Positions 13,482-20,601 of a DNA stretch of 64,000 nt are shown here, piece by piece. Position numbers and translations under genes: made by a program. The stretch's first letter is position 1. Every line of letters begins with the position of its first letter. Source of the stretch: Arthrobacter jiangjiafuii (GTDB lineage: Bacteria > Actinomycetota > Actinomycetes > Actinomycetales > Micrococcaceae); the NCBI RefSeq assembly GCF_018622995.1, contig NZ_CP076022.1, forward strand, positions 1-64,000. The letters are read 5' to 3'. The notes below the pieces were generated by a model that saw nothing but the letters and a program-made list of their open reading frames with translations, was not told the DNA's origin and made no database searches.

Positions 13482-14456
13482 CTACTTCTTGTCCGAGGAC
13501 TTGTCGGCGTGGGCGCCTGAGGCCTTCGCGGCGTCAGCAGCCTTGGAGACGGACTCCTTGCTGTGCTTGGCAGCCTCGGAGGTCTTCTCGCCGGCACGGG
13601 CAGCGGCGCGTTCCGCAGCTTCCTTGATGCTGGCGACGGTTTCCTTGGATTCCTGGGCAGACTCCTTGCCGTTGGCAGCGGCCTTGGCGGCGCTGTTCTC
13701 GGCCGGCTTGGGAGCGGCAGGAGCCGCGGCGGCGGGTGCCGGAGCGGTGGCTGCCGGAGCTGCGGCGGAAGCCGGCTTCGGGGCCGGAACCTGCACGGTT
13801 TCAGGCTTCGCCGGGGCCGGAGTCTTCCAGGGATCCTCGACCGGACGCGAAGCACGCCAGGCGGCAACACCGGCAGTAACTGCAGCGGCGATGATGCCAA
13901 AGACCAGCCAGCCCTTGCCGCCGCCCTTCTGGTTCTTGCGGGCAGCCTTGGCGGCAGAAGCGGCGGCCTTCTGGGCCTTCTTCAGTGCCTTTTTGTTGCC
14001 CGTTGCCTTGGCTACAGCCGTCTGGACCGGAACCGAAGCTGCACCAAGGGTGCGGGTAACCGACGCCGAGGCATCGCCGATGCGGGTGGAAAGGGTGGGA
14101 ATGTAGTCGTCAACAACCTTGTCCCGAGCGCTGGTGAGCGCCGGAGTGGCGCGGTCCAGGGTGTGCTGGATGCGAGGGGTGGCTTCGTCGACGGCGTGGC
14201 TGATCCTCGGGCCGACCTTCTGGAGGCTGTCCTGGATGCGCGGCGTCACAGTGGCTACTCCTGCGGCAACGCCGTCAGAGGCGCGCTTGAGGCCATCCTG
14301 GATTTTCGGTGAAGCGGTCTCGATGCCCTTTTCGATGCGGGGCACCGCCCAATCGCGTGCGGCCTCCACCTTCGGTGCAGCCCAGTCACGTGCGGTCTCT
14401 ACGCCTGCAGTGACATTGGCTTCAAAGTCACGGGCCATGCGGTCCTTCTTCTTCAA
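13482..14456 (-). CDS. Membrane protein with nine 11-residue (hendecad) repeats
   Basis: No function is known to me. The 324-residue protein has three parts. Residues 16-114 are nine consecutive 11-residue repeats, consensus xPRIxxxLxxA, with Pro at 28, 39, 50, 72, 83, 94 and 105; such repeats form long amphipathic helices that bind membranes or pack as 11-residue coiled coils. A Lys/Ala-rich linker (150-181) then precedes one transmembrane helix (183-200). The rest (about 205-324) is a low-complexity Ala/Pro/Lys/Glu tail. I use TTG at 14456 because GGGAGG lies about 5 nt upstream; an in-frame ATG 18 nt further in is possible. Convergent with the EamA gene. Confidence 0.75.
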   Translation of the reverse strand: MKKKDRMARDFEANVTAGVETARDWAAPKVEAARDWAVPRIEKGIETASPKIQDGLKRASDGVAAGVATVTPRIQDSLQKVGPRISHAVDEATPRIQHTLDRATPALTSARDKVVDDYIPTLSTRIGDASASVTRTLGAASVPVQTAVAKATGNKKALKKAQKAAASAAKAARKNQKGGGKGWLVFGIIAAAVTAGVAAWRASRPVEDPWKTPAPAKPETVQVPAPKPASAAAPAATAPAPAAAAPAAPKPAENSAAKAAANGKESAQESKETVASIKEAAERAAARAGEKTSEAAKHSKESVSKAADAAKASGAHADKSSDKK

Positions 14457-14609
14457 AACTACCTCCCGGGATAGTGACGGTTCATCCTTACCCTACGTTG
14501 ACTTTGCGGGTGTGGGCCATTGGCAGCCCGGGCGGGGCGGACTTTTCACTGTGCGCTGAACCGGGCGATTTCCGCCCCTCCGCGGCCTCGTCATGGAAGA
14601 ATGACATAT

Positions 14610-15152
14610 ATGACTGCTATTCCTACCGCAATTGCAACCATCCATACCTCCCTTGGCGACATCAAGGTCAACCTCTTCGGGAACCACGCCCCCAAGACGG
14701 TCAAGAACTTTGTTGGCCTTGCCACCGGCGAGATCGAGTGGACCGACCCCGCAACAGGAGAGAAGACCAGCCGCCCGCTGTACGACGGCACCATCTTCCA
14801 CCGCATCATCAAAGACTTCATGATCCAGGGCGGCGATCCCCTGGGCCGCGGCACCGGCGGACCGGGCTACCAGTTCGACGACGAGATCAACCCGGACCTT
14901 GACTTCTCCACGCCGTACAAGCTGGCCATGGCCAACGCCGGTGTCCAGATGGGCCGCGGTACCAACGGATCGCAGTTCTTCATCACCTCCGTCCCCACCA
15001 CCTGGCTGCAGGGCAAGCACACCATCTTCGGTGAGGTAGCCGACGACGAGTCCCGCGCCCTGGTTGACCAGCTCAACGCCGTGGCCACGGACATGCGCGA
15101 CAAGCCCGCCGAGGACGTCGTCATCAACAGCATCACGGTCGAACAGCTCTAG
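14610..15152 (+). CDS. ppiA: Peptidyl-prolyl cis-trans isomerase (cyclophilin)
   Basis: Cytosolic cyclophilin-type foldase that isomerises X-Pro bonds. The 180 residues hold the cyclophilin core: FHRIIKDFMIQGGD, the GTGGPGYQFDDE loop, LAMANAG and QFFIT, with the substrate-pocket Arg, Phe, Met and Gln. There is no signal peptide. I choose ATG at 14610 (MTAIPTAIATIHTSLGDIKV) by family likeness; ATG 14601 in the same frame is possible. A cyclophilin at this position after the tRNAs is conserved in Actinobacteria. A terminator follows at 15166-15192. Confidence 0.93.
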   Translation: MTAIPTAIATIHTSLGDIKVNLFGNHAPKTVKNFVGLATGEIEWTDPATGEKTSRPLYDGTIFHRIIKDFMIQGGDPLGRGTGGPGYQFDDEINPDLDFSTPYKLAMANAGVQMGRGTNGSQFFITSVPTTWLQGKHTIFGEVADDESRALVDQLNAVATDMRDKPAEDVVINSITVEQL

Positions 15153-15165
15153 TCCGATCTCGGAT

Positions 15166-15196
15166 GCCCCGGTCGGAACTTTCGGCCGGGGCTTTT
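15166..15196 (+). terminator. Terminator after the cyclophilin gene
   Basis: GCCCCGG (15166-15172) pairs with CCGGGGC (15186-15192), an extendable inner CGG/CCG-like region lies between, and TTTT follows directly. Confidence 0.75.
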
Positions 15197-15233
15197 CGTC
15201 CATCTGGCCTCATTTCTCTTTGGGAGTACCGCA

Positions 15234-16085
15234 ATGTCGTATGGAGTGCCTGCCGAAACGCCGGCTTCACAGGTTCCTGTTTGTCCGCGACACCCGGACC
15301 GGATCAGCTACATCCGGTGCCAGCGGTGCGGGCGGGCAGCCTGTCCCCAGTGCCAGCACGCCGCACCGGTGGGCATCCAGTGCGTTGACTGCTTCCAGGA
15401 TGCCCGGCGCGCCGCTCCGTCCTATCAGACGCCCTACGGCGGCAAGGCTGTTTCAGGAAAGCCCGTTGTAACCATCACTCTGATGGTGGTCTGTGCCGCC
15501 CTCTTTGTGGTCCAGCTCCTCGTTCCCGGTTTCACCCGCGAGCTCTGGTACGCGCCGCAACTGACCGGCCGCGAACCGTGGCGGATGCTCTCTGCCGCAT
15601 TCCTGCATTCTCCCGGGGGCTACCTGCACATCGCGTTCAACCTCTATGCCCTGTGGTTCCTGGGACAAGGGCTGGAACCACAGCTCGGTCGTCTCCGCTT
15701 CGCCCTGCTCTACCTGATTTCGGCCCTGGGCGGCTCGGTGGGAGTCCTGCTGCTCAGCCCACTGAACCAGGCTGTGGTGGGGGCGTCCGGCGCCATCTTC
15801 GGGTTGTTCGGCGCCCTGCTGGTGGTACTGCTCCAGCGCAGGGCCAGCGTGCGGTCCGTACTGATTCTGCTGGCGGCCAACTTCGCCCTGGGGCTCTTTG
15901 TCCCCAGCATCGCCTGGCAGGCGCATCTGGGCGGCCTGCTGACCGGTGCCGCCTGCGCTGCAGTGCTTGTTTATGCTCCCCGGACGAAACACCGGACCCT
16001 GGTGCAGTTCGGCGGCCTGGCGGCGATCACCGCCGTCCTGTGCCTCGCCACAGCCGTCCTGGCCGCAGCCAAGGGCCTTGTATAG
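15234..16085 (+). CDS. Rhomboid family intramembrane serine protease with N-terminal zinc-ribbon
   Basis: Rhomboids cleave membrane-protein helices within the bilayer. The 283-residue product starts with a cytoplasmic zinc-finger-like module (about 15-55) with Cys/His pairs (CPRH, CQRCG, CPQCQH, CVDC). A six-helix rhomboid domain follows with HIAFNLYALWFLG, the catalytic Ser185 in GASGAIFG and His231 in WQAHLGG; both catalytic residues are present. The ATG start has a GGGAGT site. It is followed by the DnaA-box cluster region. Confidence 0.92.
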   Translation: MSYGVPAETPASQVPVCPRHPDRISYIRCQRCGRAACPQCQHAAPVGIQCVDCFQDARRAAPSYQTPYGGKAVSGKPVVTITLMVVCAALFVVQLLVPGFTRELWYAPQLTGREPWRMLSAAFLHSPGGYLHIAFNLYALWFLGQGLEPQLGRLRFALLYLISALGGSVGVLLLSPLNQAVVGASGAIFGLFGALLVVLLQRRASVRSVLILLAANFALGLFVPSIAWQAHLGGLLTGAACAAVLVYAPRTKHRTLVQFGGLAAITAVLCLATAVLAAAKGLV

Positions 16086-16516
16086 CAGGCCGACCTAGAT
16101 CCGCCTCACCGGCGCCCGCCCTGTGGAAACGCCCGGAAGACACGGCCGGGCGTTATCCACAGGGATACCCACAGTGTTAATAACTGTCTGCCAGGTGCAG
16201 GCTCCAGCCGGCTGCCTCAAGGGGTTCAAGGCTGGGGTGCCAACGGCGACTTAGGGCCTGCCATGAGTGGCAACAGTAGGTTATCCACAGCCCTGAAGGG
16301 CACCTGTGAACAGGTTATCCAGAGGCTTAACTGAGTTACACACATGTAATTCCACAGTTGTGGATAACTTTATTTCCCGTGTTTCCGGGGATGTTGCCAT
16401 CCCGACCCTCAAAGTTACACACACCTGTGGATAACTCTGTGCACAGTGTGTGCACAAACGTTCTCCACAGGGTCATACACAGGCTCGGAAGCTGCCAGGC
16501 GAGGGGTGAGGACCGG
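16086..16516. other. Second DnaA-box cluster, oriC-like intergenic region
   Basis: A 431-bp gene-free stretch between rhomboid and crgA. It holds four perfect DnaA boxes: TTATCCACA at 16153-16161 and 16281-16289, and TGTGGATAA at 16359-16367 and 16426-16434. Close variants are TTATCCAGA (16315-16323), TTCTCCACA (16461-16469), ATACCCACA (16165-16173) and TGTGCACAA (16449-16457). By chance about 0.003 perfect boxes would be expected in this length at equal base use. The left boxes face one way and the right boxes the other. An AT-rich 13-mer (16173-16185) is also present in oriC. Likely roles are DnaA titration or a regulatory or auxiliary initiation site; this is inference. Confidence 0.8.
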
Positions 16517-16768
16517 TCAGCGCCAGCGGGTGGTCATAAGGAACCCGACAATGGCGATGCCAAAGCCGACCAGGATGTTCCCGGCACCCAGCGCGGGTAT
16601 CGGGAACCGGCCCTCCGTGATGTAGAAAACGATGATCCAGAGCAGCCCGATGATCATCAGGCCAAACATGACCGGCTTGTACCAAACCGGGTTCGGTTTG
16701 TAGGCTGCGGCTGGTTTGGCAGCAGGTGCAGCGGGCGTGGTTTTCTTGCGGGACTTCGACTCAGGCAC
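16517..16768 (-). CDS. crgA: Cell division protein CrgA
   Basis: CrgA is a small actinobacterial septum-associated protein that interacts with FtsZ, FtsQ and penicillin-binding proteins and tempers Z-ring formation. The 83 residues have the family pattern: a basic Lys/Ala/Pro-rich cytoplasmic N-terminus with the conserved NPVWYKPVMFGLM segment, one hydrophobic helix (about 32-50), a short loop and a second helix (about 60-78) ending TTRWR. Start GTG with AGGAGG about 5 nt before it. Its place beside the sortase and trpG genes is conserved. Confidence 0.95.
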   Translation of the reverse strand: MPESKSRKKTTPAAPAAKPAAAYKPNPVWYKPVMFGLMIIGLLWIIVFYITEGRFPIPALGAGNILVGFGIAIVGFLMTTRWR

Positions 16769-16981
16769 GGATCCTCCTAGCGGAACCGGCTCAATGCACG
16801 CCGGCGTGTACGGTCATGGGCGGGGGCCATGGGTGCAGCACTGCCCAAACCGGGTTGATGCCCGGCTGTATCCTGACGTAAGGCTGCGGCCGCACCTGGC
16901 TGTTCCCTCGTACTTATCGTAGCGAACGGCGGAGCTCTCACGTGCCGCTGCGGAATAACCGGTCAACGTGGAAAGGGAACC

Positions 16982-17773
16982 ATGGCAACCTCTCAAGGGA
17001 CAGTGCCTGTCCTTGATTCCCCCGAGCCCCGGGGCAGGCACCGAACCCGCGGCCAGCTGGCCGTACAGGTAGCCGGCGAACTGCTGATCACCGTGGGATT
17101 GCTCCTGGTTCTTTATGTTGCCTGGGAACTGTGGTGGACCAATATCGATTCCAACCGCAAACAGGACCAGGCAGTAGGAGACCTCTTCTCCGACTTCGAC
17201 GCGCCCCTACAACCCCTGTCCGGAGCCGAAAGCCCCGATTACGGTGATCCAGCCGTCCTGCCGGCCATCGAAGAGGAGGGGCGCACCTTTGCTGTTGTAT
17301 ACGTCCCCCGCTTCGGTGAGTCCTATGCGCGGCCAATCACCAGCGGCGTGGGAACAGCGGTCCTGGATACCCTGGGACTGGGGCACTACCCCACAACAGC
17401 CATGCCGGGCGCCGTCGGCAACTTCGCCGTGGCCGGGCACCGCCAGACCCACGGGCAGGTCCTGGACGCGATCCACACGCTCGTGCCGGGGGACAAGATC
17501 TACGTCCAGACAAGTCAGGGCTACTACACGTATGTGTACCGCAACAACCAGATCGTCCTGCCGGACCGGGTAGACGTGATCGCTCCCGTTCCCACCCAGC
17601 CCGCGGCCGTGCCCACGGAGCGCTTCATGACCCTGACCAGCTGCAACCCACGCTTCGGCGCGCAGGAACGCATCATTGCCTACGCCCTGATGGATTCCTG
17701 GCAACCGCTCTCAGCCGGACCACCCGCTGAGATCGCAGCGCAGGTAGCCGACAACGTGGAAGGAGCAGGATAA
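16982..17773 (+). CDS. Class E sortase
   Basis: Sortases cleave a C-terminal sorting signal and attach surface proteins to peptidoglycan; class E is typical of high-GC Gram-positives and prefers LAxTG-like signals. The 263-residue product has an N-terminal membrane anchor (about 30-52), the catalytic His153 in AGHRQTHG, Cys221 in TLTSC and Arg230. All three catalytic residues are present. A GAAAGGGAA site precedes the ATG. It forms a tight unit with the 56-aa membrane gene and the glutamine amidotransferase gene behind it (1 and 3 nt gaps). Confidence 0.93.
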   Translation: MATSQGTVPVLDSPEPRGRHRTRGQLAVQVAGELLITVGLLLVLYVAWELWWTNIDSNRKQDQAVGDLFSDFDAPLQPLSGAESPDYGDPAVLPAIEEEGRTFAVVYVPRFGESYARPITSGVGTAVLDTLGLGHYPTTAMPGAVGNFAVAGHRQTHGQVLDAIHTLVPGDKIYVQTSQGYYTYVYRNNQIVLPDRVDVIAPVPTQPAAVPTERFMTLTSCNPRFGAQERIIAYALMDSWQPLSAGPPAEIAAQVADNVEGAG

Positions 17774-17774
17774 A

Positions 17775-17945
17775 ATGTACGCTTGGATCTTCAGGAAACT
17801 TCCTGGCCCCTTCTGGGTCCGCAGCCTCCTGGCACTGGTGCTCATCGCCGGCGTCGTGCTTCTGCTGATGAACTACGTCTTCCCGTGGTTCTCGGAGTAC
17901 AGCTTCCTGAGCCCCCTCACTGATTCCACGATTGGCGGTTCCTAG
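17775..17945 (+). CDS. Small single-pass membrane protein (56 aa)
   Basis: A 56-residue ORF (begins MYAWIFRKLPGPFW) between the sortase and trpG genes, starting right after the sortase stop and ending 3 nt before trpG. One transmembrane helix is clear (about 17-37: SLLALVLIAGVVLLLMNYVF), with a basic N-terminal side and an acidic, Ser/Thr-rich C-terminal side. Its ribosome site AGGAGCAGGA lies in the end of the sortase gene. I believe equivalents exist at this locus in related Actinobacteria; the function is unknown. Confidence 0.75.
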   Translation: MYAWIFRKLPGPFWVRSLLALVLIAGVVLLLMNYVFPWFSEYSFLSPLTDSTIGGS

Positions 17946-17948
17946 AAC

Positions 17949-18590
17949 ATGAGCATTCGCATCCTGGTCGTCGACAACTACGACAGCTTTGTCTACACAT
18001 TGGTCGGCTACCTGCAGCAGTTGGGTGCCGAAACCACCGTGGTGCGCAACGACGACGTCACCCTCGCCGAAGCGGTTGAGCTGGCCTCCGCGCGTGACGG
18101 CGTACTGGTGTCGCCGGGTCCGGGGGCTCCGGCAGATGCCGGCGTGTGCGTGGACCTGATCCGCTGGTGCGGGGCGAACAATGTTCCCATGCTGGGAATC
18201 TGCCTGGGCCATCAGGCCCTGGCTGAGGCCTACGGGGGGACGGTGACCCACGCACCTGAACTCATGCACGGCAAGACGTCCTCCGTCCGTCACGAGGGGA
18301 CCGATGTTTTCCAGGGGTTGCCGAGCCCTGTAACGGCCACCCGCTACCACTCACTGGCTGCGGTCGCGGATACCATTCCGGCGGACCTCGAGGTCACTGC
18401 CCGCACCGACAGCGGAATCATCATGGGCCTGCGCCACGTGTCGGCTCCGTTGTCCGGGGTGCAGTTCCATCCGGAATCGGTGCTCACCGAAGGCGGCTAC
18501 CAGATGCTGGGCAACTGGCTCCAGAGCCTGGGCCTGGTCGGGGCGGCGGCACACGCCGCCACGCTCAGCCCGCTCATCTCCACGCCGTAA
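17949..18590 (+). CDS. trpG: Anthranilate/aminodeoxychorismate synthase component II (glutamine amidotransferase)
   Basis: Class I glutamine amidotransferase that supplies ammonia for anthranilate (tryptophan) or 4-amino-4-deoxychorismate (folate) synthesis. The 213 residues show ILVVDNYDSFVYTLVGYL, oxyanion loop SPGPGAP, nucleophile Cys85 in GICLGHQA, and His174/Glu176 in FHPES. The partner chorismate-binding subunit is not in the window, so the trpG/pabA role cannot be settled. The conserved position before pknB matches mycobacterial trpG. Converges on pknB, with a hairpin between them. Confidence 0.9.
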   Translation: MSIRILVVDNYDSFVYTLVGYLQQLGAETTVVRNDDVTLAEAVELASARDGVLVSPGPGAPADAGVCVDLIRWCGANNVPMLGICLGHQALAEAYGGTVTHAPELMHGKTSSVRHEGTDVFQGLPSPVTATRYHSLAAVADTIPADLEVTARTDSGIIMGLRHVSAPLSGVQFHPESVLTEGGYQMLGNWLQSLGLVGAAAHAATLSPLISTP

Positions 18591-18653
18591 GCCAGCGGCG
18601 CGCCGGCACCGCAGCCCGGTTCACGCCCGCCTCACTGACCAGCCCGGATTTTC

Positions 18654-18692
18654 AGCCGGGGAAGAAGGACTAGTCGTCCTTTTTCCCCGGCT
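18654..18692. terminator. Hairpin overlapping the pknB stop codon
   Basis: A 17-bp stem (18654-18670 with 18676-18692; one G-T pair) has the pknB stop codon (18670-18672) at its tip. It lies where the trpG and pknB transcripts converge and can act on both strands. Half the stem is made of the last pknB codons (the KPGKKDD tail). Confidence 0.65.
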
Positions 18693-20595
18693 TTCCGCTG
18701 CCGTTTGCGTTGTCCGACGGCGCGGGCGAAGGTGTTGCCCCTGGGCTCGCTGACGGATCCGGAGTGGGTTCCACCGGCGCCTTGGCCACGGTGATGGAAA
18801 CAGTGCTGCCCTGCTCCACATTGGTGCCGGCAGGGACACTCTGGTTGGTTACCGTACCGGGTTCCACCACCGAGTTCTCCTCCTCGTTCACGGTGACCGT
18901 GAGCAACAGCTCCGGGCCGCCGAGAATACCGACGGCCGTTTCCTGCGGACTGCCGACTACATCCGGAACGGTGACCTCGCCGGTGGACAGCACCAGGTTC
19001 ACCGCACTGCCGGTGGGGACCGACTCACCCGGTGCAGGGGTGGTGGTGAGCACCCGCCCTTCCGCAACGGTGGCACTGTTGGCCTCGGTGGTGGTGCCGC
19101 CCTGCAGTCCCAGGCTGCGCAGCATGTCCCGGGCCTCGGGTTCAGTCATCCCGGGCAGGGTCGCAGGTATCTCCACGGCGGCAGGCCCCAATGACATGTA
19201 CAAAATGACTTTGCTGTCCAGCGGTACATCAGTTCCACCCTCGGGGGAGGTCCGGATGGCGTAACCCTTCTCGATGGTGTCGCTGTGCTCGGTCTCCATG
19301 GTCAGCGAGCCGAAACCGGCGTCCATGATCAGATTCATGGCATCTGTCTGGGACTGATTCTGCACGCTGGGCATGACGGCGGTGGCGGGGGCCGTTACCG
19401 GCGGATTGATCAGGTTGTAGGCCACGACGGACCCGGCACCGAGCAACAGCACCAGGCCGATGCAGAATGCGATGATCCAGGCCCGGCGGCGGGCCTTCTG
19501 CTCCGGGTCCCGATCATCGGTGTTCCCCACGGACAGACCCTGCGGGCCGTCGTCGTCGCCGCTGTCGGTGGAGCTGTCGTAGCCCACCGGCGCCATGGCG
19601 CGGGTGCGGGAATCGGATTCGATGGGGCTCACGTCAAATGCCGGGGTCACGGGAGCCGCTACGGTCAGGGCCTCGGTGATGCCGGTCTCCGGCACGGCGG
19701 CCGGTTCGGATTCGCCGCGGCGGGCGCGGAGCAGGGCATCACGGAAGGCGTGGGCGTCCTGGTACCGGTCGGCGCGGTCCTTGGCCAGGCCGCGCTCGAG
19801 CACGCTGTCGAGTGCTGCAGGGATCTCGGGATTGAAGCTGCTGGCCTTGGGCGGCTGCTCCCGGACGTGCTGGTAGGCCACGGAAACCGGGCTGTCACCG
19901 ATGAACGGCGGACGGCTCGCCAGCAGTTCGAACAGCAGGCATGCTGCGGAGTAGAGGTCGCTGCGGGCATCGACCGTCTCCCCGCGGGCCTGCTCGGGGG
20001 AAAGATACTGGGCAGTGCCGATTACGGCCTGCGTCTGGGTCATTGTGGCAGCCGAGTCGGCCATGGCGCGGGCGATGCCGAAGTCCATGACCTTGACCCC
20101 GCCTTCGGGCGTGACCATGACATTGGCCGGTTTAATGTCCCGGTGCACGATTCCTGAGCGGTGGCTGTATTCCAGGGCGGAAAGGACGCCCAGGACGTAG
20201 TCGACGGCCTTTTCGGGGCTGACGTCTCCGGCCTTGACCATGTCCCGCAGGGTCCGGCCGGCCACGTACTCCATGACGATAAAGGGCAGCCGCACATCCT
20301 CGGGCGAGGACTGCGGGGATTCCTGGTCTCCGGTGTCGTAGACAGAGACGATGGCGGGGTGGTTCAACCCCGCCACTGCCTGCGCCTCGCGCCGGAAACG
20401 GGACTGGAACAAGGGATCGCGTGCCAGATCCGGGCGCAGCACCTTGATAGCGACAGTGCGCCCCAGCCGGATGTCCCGGCCCAGATAGACGTCAGCCATG
20501 CCGCCGCGGCCGATCAGCTCGGCAATCTCGTAGCGGCCGTTCAACACCCGTTCCGTGTTCAGGGTGGGCTGTCCTTTCAGGAATTCTGCGCTCAT
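18670..20595 (-). CDS. pknB: PASTA-domain Ser/Thr protein kinase PknB
   Basis: Membrane receptor kinase that senses muropeptides or lipid II and phosphorylates wall-synthesis proteins. Residues 1-280 are a complete kinase: Gly-rich loop GRGGMADV, Lys51, HRDIKPAN with Asp153, DFG at 171-173, and an activation loop with Thr184, 186 and 188 followed by GTAQYLSPEQ. A transmembrane helix lies at about 372-395. Three PASTA repeats (about 400-605) sit outside, and a Pro/Ser-rich tail ends the protein. Last gene of the fhaA-pknB operon, 6 nt after pknA. Confidence 0.97.
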   Translation of the reverse strand: MSAEFLKGQPTLNTERVLNGRYEIAELIGRGGMADVYLGRDIRLGRTVAIKVLRPDLARDPLFQSRFRREAQAVAGLNHPAIVSVYDTGDQESPQSSPEDVRLPFIVMEYVAGRTLRDMVKAGDVSPEKAVDYVLGVLSALEYSHRSGIVHRDIKPANVMVTPEGGVKVMDFGIARAMADSAATMTQTQAVIGTAQYLSPEQARGETVDARSDLYSAACLLFELLASRPPFIGDSPVSVAYQHVREQPPKASSFNPEIPAALDSVLERGLAKDRADRYQDAHAFRDALLRARRGESEPAAVPETGITEALTVAAPVTPAFDVSPIESDSRTRAMAPVGYDSSTDSGDDDGPQGLSVGNTDDRDPEQKARRRAWIIAFCIGLVLLLGAGSVVAYNLINPPVTAPATAVMPSVQNQSQTDAMNLIMDAGFGSLTMETEHSDTIEKGYAIRTSPEGGTDVPLDSKVILYMSLGPAAVEIPATLPGMTEPEARDMLRSLGLQGGTTTEANSATVAEGRVLTTTPAPGESVPTGSAVNLVLSTGEVTVPDVVGSPQETAVGILGGPELLLTVTVNEEENSVVEPGTVTNQSVPAGTNVEQGSTVSITVAKAPVEPTPDPSASPGATPSPAPSDNANGSGKPGKKDD

Positions 20596-20601
20596 GTTTT
20601 C

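Noticed and set aside
16086-16516. The 16-kb box cluster as the true oriC
   Set aside because: The dnaA-dnaN gap has the standard oriC context with its own boxes and AT-rich tract, so this cluster is better treated as a secondary site; a firm answer needs marker-frequency data.
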